Assembly: GCF_001641635.1 (NCBI RefSeq)
Contig: NZ_LUUB01000080.1
Coordinates: 225,898-289,897 of the forward strand
DNA length: 64,000 nucleotides
Origin: Bradyrhizobium centrolobii
Lineage (GTDB): Bacteria > Pseudomonadota > Alphaproteobacteria > Rhizobiales > Xanthobacteraceae
Direction: 5' to 3'
Shown: positions 8,372 through 17,585 of the stretch, piece by piece
How positions within the stretch are numbered: position 1 is the first letter of the stretch
Layout of the letters: each line of letters opens with the position of its first letter
The notes under the pieces: model-generated
What the model saw: the letters and a program-made list of their open reading frames with translations, nothing else
What the model was told of the DNA's origin: nothing
Database searches by the model: none
Position numbers and translations under genes: made by a program

Positions 8372-9433
8372 TCAGTTCAACGACAAACGTGAAAACGTCT
8401 CCAGCGGATTGTCGACGCACATCTTCGAGATGATGCTTTTCGGCAGGTTCGGCGGGATCGGATCGTCGCCGTCGAACTGCCAATGCGGGTAGTCGGACGC
8501 GAACAGGAACATCTTTTCTGAGCCGATCTGGTCGATGATCTCCTCGACGCTTCGCGCATCACCCGGCGCATCGAAGGGCTGCATGGTGACGCGGAAGTTG
8601 TCGCGGATGATCGCCGCCGGCTCGCGCTCGACCCAGGGCACCTCGACGCGCACGCCGCGCCAGGTCTTGTTGGCGCGCCACATGAAGGCCGGCAGCCAGC
8701 TCACACCGGATTCCATCAGCACGACCTTGAGGTTCGGAAATTTGCCGAACACGCCCTCATAGATCAGGCTCAGGATCTGCGCCTGAAACGCCTGCGCCTC
8801 GACGAAATAGTATTCGTAGCGGTGCGACGGCCAGCCGGCCGAGCTCGGCGCGTAGCGGTATTGCGTCCCCGCGTGGATCGCGAGCGGCAGCTTGTATTTT
8901 TCCGCGAGCTGATAAACCGGCCAGTAGTGCCGCCGGCCAAGCAAGGTCTCGCCCTGCGCCAGCACCAGGATGGAGACGAAGCGGTTGTCGCCGGCACGGC
9001 GCTCGATTTCCTCGATCGCAAGATCCGGCGCCTGCATCGGCACGACAATGGACGCGCGCAGGCGAGAATCGCGCGAAAGCCATTCGGCGGCGATCCAGTC
9101 GTTGATGGCCTTGCAGAAGTCGGCCGCCATGTAGGCGTCGAACACGGCCTGCGCGCCATACAGCACATTGAGGATCGCGCGGCTCGCGCCCAGCTGATCG
9201 AACGCCCCCTTCTGCACCATGGAGAGATCGGAACCGGGCTTGCTGCCGTTCGCCGGCCGCCAGTCGGCGCGACCTGTCAGCGGCATGCTTGGCGGATAGC
9301 TGGTGAGATCGAGACCGTCGATGGCGCGGCTCACCACCTGCTCTTTCCAGTGATCGCTGAGATAGGGAAGCAGCGTGGTACGCGTCCCACCAACCGCCGG
9401 GTGGATGTCGCAATCGATCCGCGTCGCCGCCAT
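8372..9433 (-). CDS. Amidohydrolase family 2 (ACMSD-like) protein 2
   Basis: A 353-residue paralogue of the neighbouring amidohydrolase, with matching landmarks: RIDCDIHPAVGG (metal D-x-H), LPLAIHAGTQYRYA, SGVSWLPAFMWRANK and FASDYPHWQFDGDD. It is the first gene of the likely operon amidohydrolase 2 - amidohydrolase 1 - Rieske - zinc ribbon. Duplication followed by divergence is the simplest origin. The reaction cannot be named from sequence; hydrolysis or decarboxylation of a ring-cleavage intermediate would fit the dehydrogenases nearby. Confidence 0.85.
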   Translation of the reverse strand: MAATRIDCDIHPAVGGTRTTLLPYLSDHWKEQVVSRAIDGLDLTSYPPSMPLTGRADWRPANGSKPGSDLSMVQKGAFDQLGASRAILNVLYGAQAVFDAYMAADFCKAINDWIAAEWLSRDSRLRASIVVPMQAPDLAIEEIERRAGDNRFVSILVLAQGETLLGRRHYWPVYQLAEKYKLPLAIHAGTQYRYAPSSAGWPSHRYEYYFVEAQAFQAQILSLIYEGVFGKFPNLKVVLMESGVSWLPAFMWRANKTWRGVRVEVPWVEREPAAIIRDNFRVTMQPFDAPGDARSVEEIIDQIGSEKMFLFASDYPHWQFDGDDPIPPNLPKSIISKMCVDNPLETFSRLSLN

Positions 9434-9700
9434 GGAAGCTTCCTCGCGCCGTCTTTATTGGCGGCGTTCTTGGTGCGCCGCTTCCGCAGAGTGCCCCTGC
9501 CCGCACCGGTGCGCAAGGGCGCACGCCCGCGCGTTCCGTCATGGCTCGGTTGCATTTCGCAGGCGCAGCACGCGTCGCCGAAGATCTTCACGCGCCCAAG
9601 AACGCTCCAGTGACTGGCTAAAATTTCGCCTGTTGCATCCCGCCGCCCAGGCATAGCTTCCCACAGCGTCCAACCTCTTTACACCCCAGCGGAGTCCCTC
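9434..9700. other. Divergent intergenic region, no gene seen
   Basis: About 270 bp between the amidohydrolase operon (minus) and the hydantoinase gene (plus). It should hold both promoters. I find no convincing coding frame, hairpin terminator or recognised operator in it. Confidence 0.5.
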
Positions 9701-11155
9701 ATGCCCCTCCTCATCCGCGGCGGCACCGTCGTCAATCATGATCATTCGCGCCGTGCGGACGTGCTGGTCGACGATGGCGTCGTCGTCGCGATCGGCGCAT
9801 CGATCGATGCCCCCGCGGGCACGGAGACCATCGACGCCGGCGGGGCCTATGTGATCCCGGGCGGCATCGATCCGCACACCCATCTCGAAATGCCGTTCAT
9901 GGGGACCGTCACCGCCGACGACTTCGAGTCGGGAACGAAAGCGGCGCTCGTCGGCGGCACCACGATGGTGGTGGATTTCTGCCTGCCCGATCCCGGCCAG
10001 TCCATGCTCGCGGCCTATCAGGACTGGCGGCACAAATCCGAGAAAGCGGCCTCGGACTACGGCTTCCACATGGCGGTCACGTCGTGGTCGAAGCAGATCT
10101 TCGACGAGATGGAGACCGTCGTCAAAACCTACGGCATCAACACCTTCAAGCACTTCATGGCCTACAAGGGCGCGCTGATGGTGAATGATGACGAGCTCTA
10201 CAATTCCTTCGCGCGCTGCGCCCATCTCGGCGCCATGCCGGTGGTGCATGCCGAGAATGGCGACGTCGTCGCCTTGATGCAGGAGGCGCTGATCGCGCGT
10301 GGCGTCACCGGCCCCGAAGGCCACGCCTATTCGCGACCGCCGGAGGTCGAAGGCGAAGCCACCAACCGCGCCATCATGATCGCCGACATGACGGGCACGC
10401 CGGTCTACATCGTGCACACGAGCTGCCGCGAAGCGCATGAGGCGATCGCGCGGGCGCGCGCGGCCGGCAAGCGCGTCTATGGCGAGCCGCTGATCCAGCA
10501 TCTGCTGCTCGACGCCGGCGAATACCAGAGCAAGGACTGGGACCATTCCGCCCAGCGCGTGATGTCGCCGCCGTTCCGCGACAAGTCGCACCAGGACAGC
10601 CTGTGGGCCGGCCTGCAGGCCGGCTCGCTGCAGGTGGTCGCAACCGATCACTGCGCCTTCACGACCGAACAGAAGCGGTTCGGGCTCGGCGATTTCAGAA
10701 AGATCCCGAACGGCACCGGCGGCCTGGAAGACCGCCTGCCGCTGCTGTGGACCGCCGGCGTCGCGACGGGGCGGCTGACGAAAGAAGAATTCGTCGCGGT
10801 GACCTCGGCGAACATCGCCCGCATCCTCAACATCTATCCGCGCAAGGGCGCGGTCGCCGTCGGCTCGGATGCAGACCTCGTGGTGTGGGACCCCGCCGCC
10901 CACAAGACCATCAGCGCGAAGCGGCAGATCAGCCGGATCGATTACAACGTGTTCGAAGGCTTTTCCTGCACCGGCGGACCAGCGGTGACACTGTCGCGCG
11001 GCCGGATCGCCTGGAAGGACGGAACCTTGCGCGCCGAAGCCGGCGACGGCCGCTATATTGAGAGGCCGGCATTCTCGCCGGTCCACGTCGCCAACTCCAC
11101 CTGGAAGGAGCTCACCGCCCCGCGCGCCGTAAGCCGCGGAGCGGTGACGCCTTAG
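9701..11155 (+). CDS. hydA: Dihydropyrimidinase / D-hydantoinase
   Basis: A 484-residue cyclic amidohydrolase of usual length. It begins LLIRGGTVVNHDHSRRADVL, has the metal motif GGIDPHTHLEMPF, the lysine that becomes carboxylated in TFKHFMAYKGALM, metal histidines in PVVHAEN and VYIVHTSCREAHEA, and TDHCAF near the C-terminal third. It opens cyclic ureides (dihydropyrimidines or hydantoins) to N-carbamoyl amino acids. No carbamoylase or dihydropyrimidine dehydrogenase gene lies beside it. Upstream AGCGGAGTCCCTC is an acceptable ribosome site. The exact cyclic substrate is not determined. Confidence 0.92.
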   Translation: MPLLIRGGTVVNHDHSRRADVLVDDGVVVAIGASIDAPAGTETIDAGGAYVIPGGIDPHTHLEMPFMGTVTADDFESGTKAALVGGTTMVVDFCLPDPGQSMLAAYQDWRHKSEKAASDYGFHMAVTSWSKQIFDEMETVVKTYGINTFKHFMAYKGALMVNDDELYNSFARCAHLGAMPVVHAENGDVVALMQEALIARGVTGPEGHAYSRPPEVEGEATNRAIMIADMTGTPVYIVHTSCREAHEAIARARAAGKRVYGEPLIQHLLLDAGEYQSKDWDHSAQRVMSPPFRDKSHQDSLWAGLQAGSLQVVATDHCAFTTEQKRFGLGDFRKIPNGTGGLEDRLPLLWTAGVATGRLTKEEFVAVTSANIARILNIYPRKGAVAVGSDADLVVWDPAAHKTISAKRQISRIDYNVFEGFSCTGGPAVTLSRGRIAWKDGTLRAEAGDGRYIERPAFSPVHVANSTWKELTAPRAVSRGAVTP

Positions 11156-11199
11156 CCCACCTCGGGTGTCAGAGCGAGCCATGGAATAGCATCGGGGAA

Positions 11200-12498
11200 T
11201 CAGTCGGCCGGAAACGCGCGTCCCAGCCGCGCTTCGCTCGCGAGCAAGGCAGCAGCATCGAGCTTGCCCTTCCGCGAGCCGTCCAGCGCGCAATCAAAAA
11301 TCCGGTAGAATTGCGCGCCGTCATAGGCGACCAGCAGGAGATCGACGCCCGCGTTGATCGCCTCGACCACGGCCGTGCAGACGTCGTGCTGGTAGATCGC
11401 GCCCATGACAAGATCATCGGTCATCACGACGCCCTGGTAGCCCCATCTGTCGCGGATGATGCCTTGCACGACGCGCTTCGAATGCGAGGCGGCGCGGTCG
11501 GGATCGACCGCCGTGAGCGTGACATGGCCGACCATGACCGCGCTCTGCGAATGCGCGAGCACCTCGCGGAATGGACGCCAGTCGGAGGCATCGAGCTGTT
11601 CGACCGGCGTATCGAGATTGGCGCTGAAATGGTGCGTGTCGGTGCGCACGCGGCCGATGCCCGGAAAATGCTTGAGGGTCGCACCGACGCCCGAGGCTTC
11701 GAGCCCGCGGACATAGGCGCCCGCGATCGCGCCGACGACCGCCGGATCGCTCGCGATCGCGCGTTGGCCGATCAGCGTATGGAAATCGAGGCGGTTGCGC
11801 CTGACCGGCGGCTTGAGATCGAGCACCGGCGCGAGATTGAGATTGATGCCGAGGTCCGCGAGTTCACGCCCGTGAATGCGCCCGAATTCCTCTGCCTTGG
11901 CTTGTTGGACATCCGGCGCGAGCCCGGCAAGCGTCGCCAGCGCCGGCACCTTCGTGAGCGGCGGGGAGAGATGACCGACGATGCCGCCCTCCTGGTCGGC
12001 GGCGACGACGAGCGGCGGCAGGCCGGCGGCGCGCCGCTTGTCCTGGAGCGCTGCGATCTCGGCGCGCAAGGCCTCGACCGTCCGGTCCCTGATGTTGTGC
12101 CGGGTCACGTAGATGCCGCCGATCAAGCCCTGCTCGGCAAGCCGCGCGATCTCGGGAAAGGACGAATAGCCGACCATGAAGTGCGGTCCGAGCTGGCGTG
12201 CCTCGGCCGCACTCGCACTGAGGACATCGTGCTTGCGCACCTCGAACCTTAGGTGCGCGGCTGACATCAGGAGTGGCGGCAGGCACCAGAGAACGACGAG
12301 CAGCTTGCGCGCGATGCTGCGCCAGTGCCCCCGGCGCAGAAGGACGGCGACAATGATGATGCTCACAGCGACAAGCGCGATGTTTCCCGCGCCACGCAGC
12401 ATGATCAGATAGGGATCGTTCTTGTTTGCCGCCGCGAATGCAAAAAGCGGCGCAGCCAGCCAGAGCAGGATGAGGCCGATACGACGAATGATCTGCAT
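11200..12498 (-). CDS. Membrane-anchored glycoside hydrolase family 3 (beta-N-acetylhexosaminidase-like)
   Basis: A 432-residue protein. Two hydrophobic segments near residues 5-22 and 38-57 anchor a GH3 domain. Visible motifs are PLVVAADQEGGIVGHL, the KHFPGIGRVRTDTHH segment (KHFPG plus the D-T-H-H acid/base loop typical of NagZ) and QGVVMTDDLVMGAI with the nucleophile aspartate. NagZ is normally cytoplasmic and recycles peptidoglycan GlcNAc-anhMurNAc; the anchor here suggests a periplasm-facing enzyme, which is inference. The start at 12498 is chosen because the hydrophobic segment then begins at once; the ribosome site is weak and an in-frame extension to 12582 exists. Confidence 0.85.
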   Translation of the reverse strand: MQIIRRIGLILLWLAAPLFAFAAANKNDPYLIMLRGAGNIALVAVSIIIVAVLLRRGHWRSIARKLLVVLWCLPPLLMSAAHLRFEVRKHDVLSASAAEARQLGPHFMVGYSSFPEIARLAEQGLIGGIYVTRHNIRDRTVEALRAEIAALQDKRRAAGLPPLVVAADQEGGIVGHLSPPLTKVPALATLAGLAPDVQQAKAEEFGRIHGRELADLGINLNLAPVLDLKPPVRRNRLDFHTLIGQRAIASDPAVVGAIAGAYVRGLEASGVGATLKHFPGIGRVRTDTHHFSANLDTPVEQLDASDWRPFREVLAHSQSAVMVGHVTLTAVDPDRAASHSKRVVQGIIRDRWGYQGVVMTDDLVMGAIYQHDVCTAVVEAINAGVDLLLVAYDGAQFYRIFDCALDGSRKGKLDAAALLASEARLGRAFPAD

Positions 12499-12687
12499 GG
12501 ATTTCGATGGGTGCGAGAGGACGAATGCCTCGCACCTATCAAGGCGATTCACGTCGCGCGAGAGGCAAAAGCGCACCTGCACGAAAACTGCACGAAACTC
12601 CTGAACTCGTGCAGACGATCATCCCGGCTTCTGCACAAGGAGCGTCCAGACTTCGTGGCGTTACCAACCACGAAAGGTCTTCTGGAC

Positions 12688-14187
12688 ATGACGAGCCTGG
12701 CTTCGACGTCAACGACGGACATCCAACCGATCAGGCCTTCCTCGATACCCGCCAAGCTCGCGATGGCACTGGTGCTGGCCGTTCTCGCCGATTGGCTCTT
12801 CTACGGCCAGCGGATCGGACTCTCGCTGGCCATCTTTGCCGTCGCGATCGCCTGCGCCTCACTGCTCGCCAACCACGCGACGCTCGAGGCACGGCGGGCA
12901 ATGGCCGGCGGGATCGTTCTCGCTCTGGGCCTCGTGCCAGCCGTCGAGGAGCTCAACACGCTCTCGTTCCTGATCCTCATCATCGCATTGGCCGTCAGCC
13001 TGCTGTTCGCGACCAATCCGGAGACGACCGAGCTCGCAGACCGCGCTCGCGCGCTGCGCAACTTCTTCCTGTTCGGCCCCTTCCGGTTCTTTCCCGACGC
13101 GCTCCAGGTCTTCAACATGTCGGCGTTCACACGAGGCATCGCCCTCTGGCTGATGCCGGCGGTTCTCGGCACCGTCTTTGTCGCGCTGTTCGCTGCGGCC
13201 AACCCGGTGATCGAGCAATGGGTGTCCCTGCTCAATCCAAAACTCATCTTCGAATATGTCAGCGTCTGGCGGCTGCTGTTCTGGACGGCGATGCTGGCGC
13301 TGGTCTGGCCGTTTATCCATGTGCGCTGGCGTCGCAAGAAGTGGCCCACCAATGCGGCAGCCAATATCGCGGAGCCGGAGCCCCTTGCGCCCTTCGTCTC
13401 AGCCGAGTTCCTGGGACCCTCGACAATTCTGCGCTCGCTGATCCTGTTCAACCTGCTGTTCGCCGCACAGTCCATCCTCGACGGGATCTATCTGTGGGGC
13501 CATGCGGCGCTGCCCGCCCAGGTCACCTATGCGGAGTATGCCCATCGCGGCGCCTATCCGCTGATCGCGACCGCGCTGCTCGCCGCCGCCTTCGTGCTGG
13601 TCGCGATGCGTCAGGGCGGGCCGGCGGAGAAATCGAAGGTGATCCGCTCGCTGGTTTATCTCTGGGTGGGGCAGAACGTCCTGCTGGTCGCCTCCTCCAT
13701 TCTCCGCCTCGACCTCTACGTGGACATTTACATGCTGACCTATTGGCGCATCGCGGCCTTCATCTGGATGGGGCTGGTAGCGCTCGGACTGATCCTGATC
13801 GTCGCCCGCATCGTGCTCGACAGGTCCAACCAATGGCTGATCGGCGCCAACCTGACTGCGTTAACGATCGTGCTCTATATCGCCTCGCTCGTGAACTTCG
13901 ACGCCTTCATTGCCGACTATAATGTCGCCCACAGCCGGGAAGTGTCGGGGCGGGGCGTGCAGATCGATATCAACTACCTCACCCAACTGGGGCCCCAAGC
14001 TTTGCTGGCGATCGGGAAGATGATGCAGCATCGCGCCGATGGCAATCTTGTCGTATGGCACGATAGGCTTGTAGAAGTGCAGCGCCTGGACATGGCTTGG
14101 CGAACCTGGGGATTTCGGACCTGGCGGCTGCAACGCCGGTTAGATGCACAGGCAAAGAGGCCGTCCGATAGCCAGCCGGCGGGCTGA
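12688..14187 (+). CDS. DUF4173 multi-pass membrane protein
   Basis: A 499-residue protein with about ten hydrophobic segments through its length. The pattern FRFFPDALQ, ARALRNFFLFGPF and the C-terminal AFIADYNVAHS, HRADGNLVVWHD segment match the DUF4173 family as I know it. The function is unknown. It is 19 bp upstream of the response regulator start and is the first gene of a three-gene unit with a two-component system, so it may be the sensed membrane component or the regulated partner; this is inference. The start is the ATG that gives a short polar N-terminus before the first helix. Confidence 0.8.
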   Translation: MTSLASTSTTDIQPIRPSSIPAKLAMALVLAVLADWLFYGQRIGLSLAIFAVAIACASLLANHATLEARRAMAGGIVLALGLVPAVEELNTLSFLILIIALAVSLLFATNPETTELADRARALRNFFLFGPFRFFPDALQVFNMSAFTRGIALWLMPAVLGTVFVALFAAANPVIEQWVSLLNPKLIFEYVSVWRLLFWTAMLALVWPFIHVRWRRKKWPTNAAANIAEPEPLAPFVSAEFLGPSTILRSLILFNLLFAAQSILDGIYLWGHAALPAQVTYAEYAHRGAYPLIATALLAAAFVLVAMRQGGPAEKSKVIRSLVYLWVGQNVLLVASSILRLDLYVDIYMLTYWRIAAFIWMGLVALGLILIVARIVLDRSNQWLIGANLTALTIVLYIASLVNFDAFIADYNVAHSREVSGRGVQIDINYLTQLGPQALLAIGKMMQHRADGNLVVWHDRLVEVQRLDMAWRTWGFRTWRLQRRLDAQAKRPSDSQPAG

Positions 14188-14206
14188 CGAGGAAGCGGAG
14201 AGATTC

Positions 14207-14911
14207 TTGGCGCATCGCATTCTCATCGTCGACGACGAAGGCCATATCCGCGAAGTCATCCGCGTCGCGCTGAGAAAGGCCGGCATGGACGTGATCGAGG
14301 CGCGCGACGGCAAGGAAGCGCTCAGCCGCTTTGCCGCCGACCGGCCCGACCTGATCGTGCTCGACATCGGCATGCCTGAGTTCGACGGCCTCGACGTCTG
14401 CCGCGAGGTCCGCAAGAGCTCGGGCGTGCCGATCCTGTTCCTGTCGGCGCGCGACGAGGAGATCGACCGCGTGCTGGGCCTCGAGATCGGCGGCGACGAT
14501 TATGTGACGAAGCCGTTCAGCCCGCGCGAGTTGGTGGCGCGGGTCAACGTCATCCTTCGGCGTCTCAGCCCGCGCAATGGCGAGACCAAGGCTGGGCCCG
14601 CCGCGCTTGCGCAAGGCAACCTCCTGATCGATCCCGAGCAACATGTCGCGTCCTTTGCAGGTATCCCGCTGAAGCTCACCGCGATCGAGTTCGGCATTTT
14701 GCGCGCATTCCTGACGCGGCCGACTGCGGTGTTCAACCGCGACCAGTTGATGCGGGCGGCCTACCAGCTCAACATCCAGGTCTCCGACCGCACCATCGAC
14801 AGCCACATTCGCAACATCCGCGCCAAGCTGGCGGCGCTAGCCTGCGACAACGTGATCGAGACCATTCACGGCGTCGGCTTCAAGCTCGGCCGCTGCGAGA
14901 AGCAGGCATGA
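14207..14911 (+). CDS. OmpR-family response regulator
   Basis: A 234-residue regulator from a TTG start with GGAAGCGGAG upstream. The receiver domain has ILIVDDE, the phospho-acceptor Asp53 in IVLDIGMPEFDG, and the KPFSPREL lysine. The C-terminal winged helix (PLKLTAIEFGIL, VSDRTIDSHIRNIRAKL, IHGVGFKL) is of OmpR/PhoB type. Its stop overlaps the kinase start as ATGA, so the pair is translationally coupled. Resemblance to the CreB/CreC pair is noticeable but not decisive. Confidence 0.92.
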   Translation: MAHRILIVDDEGHIREVIRVALRKAGMDVIEARDGKEALSRFAADRPDLIVLDIGMPEFDGLDVCREVRKSSGVPILFLSARDEEIDRVLGLEIGGDDYVTKPFSPRELVARVNVILRRLSPRNGETKAGPAALAQGNLLIDPEQHVASFAGIPLKLTAIEFGILRAFLTRPTAVFNRDQLMRAAYQLNIQVSDRTIDSHIRNIRAKLAALACDNVIETIHGVGFKLGRCEKQA

Positions 14912-16494
14912 GCACGGCGCCCGACAAGTGGCGGCCGTCGCTCGGGCTCGTGATCTTTGCGGTGCTGACCACCGTCGGCGTGCTGCCTTTAGTCGGGCTG
15001 TTCTTCTTCCGCCTCTACGACAACCAGCTCATCCGCCAGACCCAGGCGGAGCTGATCGCGCAGAGCCGCGTGCTCGCGACGATCTACGCGCAGGAGGTCG
15101 AGGCGCGGCTCGGGAGCGGCCTCACGCTCGGCGCCGAGGTGCCGCCCGGCGTGCTGCCCGACCCCGGCGATCAGTTCACGCCGATCCGGCCCGCGCTTGA
15201 CCTCACCGCCAACGACCTGTTGCGGCGGCGCCCCGATGCGCAAGCCGCGCCCCGGCCGGCGGAGCAGGCCTATGTCGAGATCGGCGCAAAGCTGACGCCG
15301 ATCATCCGCGAGACCCAGAAGGTGACGCTGGCAGGGTTCAGGATCCTTGATCCCCAGGGCGTGGTGATCGCCGGGCGCCAGGAGGTCGGCCAATCGCTTG
15401 CCCATATCGAGGAAGTCGCGAACGCACTGCACGGGCAATACCGCGCCACGCTGCGCAACCGCGTGCCGGACAAGCCTCCGCCGCCGATCTACTCGTTCAG
15501 CCGCGGGCTCGGCGTCCACGTGTTCTCGGCGATGCCCGTGATCGTCAATAACCGCGTCGCCGGCGTGATCTACACCACGCGGACGCCGAGCAACATCTTC
15601 GATCATCTCTATCAGGAGCGAAGCAAGTTCGTGCTGGCGGGGCTCGCCGTCATTCTCGGCACGATCGCGATCGGGCTGGTGTTCTCCCGCACCATTACGC
15701 TGCCGATGCGCGAGCTGATCGATCGAGCGGCCCGGATCGGCCGCGGCGACCGGGAGGCATTCCAGCCGCTCAGGCACTACGGCACGCGTGAATTCGCCCA
15801 GCTCTCGCACAGCTTCCTTGGCATGGCCGAGCAGCTGGCGCGACGCTCCGACTACATCGCGACGTTCTCGGCGCACCTCACCCATGAGCTGAAATCGCCG
15901 CTGACCTCGATCAGGGGCGCGGCCGAGCTGTTGCAGGACGCGCTTCAGGGGAAATCCGACGGCCTGACACCGGCCGAGCAGAAGATGTTCGTTGCGAACA
16001 TCCTGTCAGACACCGAGCGGCTGGAGGCGATGGCGCAGCGGCTGCGCGAACTGGCCCGCGCCGAAAGCCTGCCGCAGAACGAACGCACCGAGCTCGCGCC
16101 CGTCATCGCCGATCTCAAGACCCGGTTTCCGGCCGGCGCGATCTCGGCCTGCGGCAGCCTTGATCGGCCGATCAGCATGTCCGGCGAGAAGGCGCTGATC
16201 GTGCTGTCGCACCTCACCGACAACGCGATGCGGCACAAGGCCAGGACGATCACGCTGGAAGCGGTCGACGAACGAACGACGCTGCGGCTGACGGTCAGCA
16301 ATGACGGCGAGCCGATCTCAGTGCCCAACCGTGACAGGATATTTGACGCTTTCTTCACCACCCGCCGTGACCAGGGTGGGACCGGGATGGGCCTTGCAAT
16401 CGCGCGTGCGGTGATGGCGAGCCATGGCGGCTCGATCAGGCTCAAGCCGACGGACAAGGGCGCGGCCTTCGAGCTCCAGTTTCCGGTAGCCTAG
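14908..16494 (+). CDS. Membrane sensor histidine kinase with HAMP domain
   Basis: A 528-residue kinase. Membrane segments lie near residues 10-30 and 240-260 and flank a periplasmic sensor domain of about 210 residues. A HAMP linker follows, then the H-box HLTHELKSPLTSIRGAAELL with phospho-acceptor His326, and a catalytic domain with DNAMRH (N box) and GTGMGLAIARAV (G box). The H-box and layout recall CreC. It autophosphorylates and phosphorylates the preceding regulator. The signal is unknown. Its stop codon overlaps the stop of the small convergent gene at 16491. Confidence 0.93.
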   Translation: MSTAPDKWRPSLGLVIFAVLTTVGVLPLVGLFFFRLYDNQLIRQTQAELIAQSRVLATIYAQEVEARLGSGLTLGAEVPPGVLPDPGDQFTPIRPALDLTANDLLRRRPDAQAAPRPAEQAYVEIGAKLTPIIRETQKVTLAGFRILDPQGVVIAGRQEVGQSLAHIEEVANALHGQYRATLRNRVPDKPPPPIYSFSRGLGVHVFSAMPVIVNNRVAGVIYTTRTPSNIFDHLYQERSKFVLAGLAVILGTIAIGLVFSRTITLPMRELIDRAARIGRGDREAFQPLRHYGTREFAQLSHSFLGMAEQLARRSDYIATFSAHLTHELKSPLTSIRGAAELLQDALQGKSDGLTPAEQKMFVANILSDTERLEAMAQRLRELARAESLPQNERTELAPVIADLKTRFPAGAISACGSLDRPISMSGEKALIVLSHLTDNAMRHKARTITLEAVDERTTLRLTVSNDGEPISVPNRDRIFDAFFTTRRDQGGTGMGLAIARAVMASHGGSIRLKPTDKGAAFELQFPVA

Positions 16495-16637
16495 ATCGCG
16501 AACACCCAGGCGGCGACGATGGTGCCGATCGTGACCAGCCCGGCAATGGTCCAGCCCGCGGCATATTCGAGTTCAGGATGACCGGTCGCCCGCATGATCT
16601 CTGCCGGATCGGCGGTATGCTTCCAATGCTCTGCCAT
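16491..16637 (-). CDS. Small single-pass membrane protein
   Basis: A 48-residue protein. A polar N-terminus (MAEHWKHTADPAEIMRATGH) is followed by one hydrophobic helix near residues 29-47. GAGGCTGTC precedes the ATG. The layout recalls the short subunit IV of aa3-type oxidases, but the sequence match is too weak to assign that. It is convergent with the histidine kinase, the stops overlapping by two bases. Confidence 0.6.
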   Translation of the reverse strand: MAEHWKHTADPAEIMRATGHPELEYAAGWTIAGLVTIGTIVAAWVFAI

Positions 16638-16753
16638 GACAGCCTCGCGCGTTTCTCGCCGCGTCATATGTAAGTCGCAGCAGCCGCCATTAGGTTCCAT
16701 CACGGAAACGCGAGGACCAGCGGCATCGATCGACCAGGAAGAGTGCCGCCGGA

Positions 16754-17338
16754 ATGACGCAGCTTGGTTTATTTGCCGGCCCGCAGGAAGGCCCTGCGGG
16801 CCTTCGCTACACGGACGATTTCATCCCTGAAGCCGTCGAGCAGGACTTGATCCGCCGCATCGCGGCATTGCCGCTCCAGCGCTTCCAGTTTGGCGCCTTC
16901 GAGGGCAACCGCCGGGTCGCGTCCTTCGGCTTCCGCTACGACTATTCGCTGCAGCGCCTGACCGAAGCCGAGCCGATCCCGGAGTGGCTGATGCCCGCTG
17001 CCCGTCAGGTCGAGGCATGGGCCGGGCTGCCCGACCGCAGTGTCCGCCAAGTGCTCTGCACGGAATATGACATCGGCGTCGGCATCGGCTGGCACCGGGA
17101 CAAGCCGCATTTCGACAAGATCCTCGGCCTGTCGCTCGGCTCTCCCTGCAAATTCCGCTTCCGGCGCCGGAGCGCGGATAAGTGGGAGCGCCATACGCTC
17201 GAGGCCCTTGCGCGCTCGCTCTACATGATGGACGGCGAGGCGCGGTCGCAGTGGGAGCACAGCATCCCGCCGGTCGAGGCCCAGCGCTACTCGATCACGT
17301 TCCGGACGATGAAGCCGGCCGCCGGCAGGCGACCGTGA
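16754..17338 (+). CDS. AlkB-like 2-oxoglutarate/Fe(II) dioxygenase
   Basis: A 194-residue double-stranded beta-helix dioxygenase of the AlkB superfamily. GIGWHRDKPHFDKILGLSLG gives the iron-binding H-x-D, QWEHSIPPVEAQRYSITFR gives the distal histidine and the 2-oxoglutarate-binding arginines. AlkB proteins demethylate alkylated nucleic acids; this short divergent form lacks other domains and its substrate is not certain. It stands alone on its strand, with the small membrane gene divergent on its left and a secreted protein gene on its right. Confidence 0.88.
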   Translation: MTQLGLFAGPQEGPAGLRYTDDFIPEAVEQDLIRRIAALPLQRFQFGAFEGNRRVASFGFRYDYSLQRLTEAEPIPEWLMPAARQVEAWAGLPDRSVRQVLCTEYDIGVGIGWHRDKPHFDKILGLSLGSPCKFRFRRRSADKWERHTLEALARSLYMMDGEARSQWEHSIPPVEAQRYSITFRTMKPAAGRRP

Positions 17339-17585
17339 CAGGCCGATGCGAAATCTGAAAAACAACCCCATGCAAAGTAGCAGGGTGTCGCCGGCATAAG
17401 GCCTTGCGCGCTCTGCAAAGTCGTTGACACGTCGGGCAAAACAGCGGCACCAAGGTATCGTCGCGCGCTTTGTCAGCTTGCCCTCCACTTCCGATTGCAT
17501 GGTAGATTGCGCATGTGGTGGTCTGGCCGACAAGCGGGCCACCGAGCGCAACACGACGGGCTGGGATTGGGGTACGGGGGCAAGG
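17339..17585. other. Intergenic region, no gene seen
   Basis: About 250 bp between the AlkB-like gene and the secreted protein gene. An upstream in-frame extension of the next gene exists (from 17424) but its sequence does not look coding. The stretch around 17347-17445 resembles, from memory, a sequence seen repeatedly between genes in Bradyrhizobium genomes; there is only one copy here. Confidence 0.4.

Noticed and set aside
16491..16637. aa3-type cytochrome oxidase subunit IV
   Set aside because: Size and topology fit, but conserved residues of that family are not clear and no oxidase genes adjoin. Kept as an unassigned small membrane protein.
17411..17435. TTGACACGTCGGGCAA as a second FixK-type box
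   Set aside because: The half-sites are eight bases apart, not six, so it does not fit the FNR/FixK spacing.
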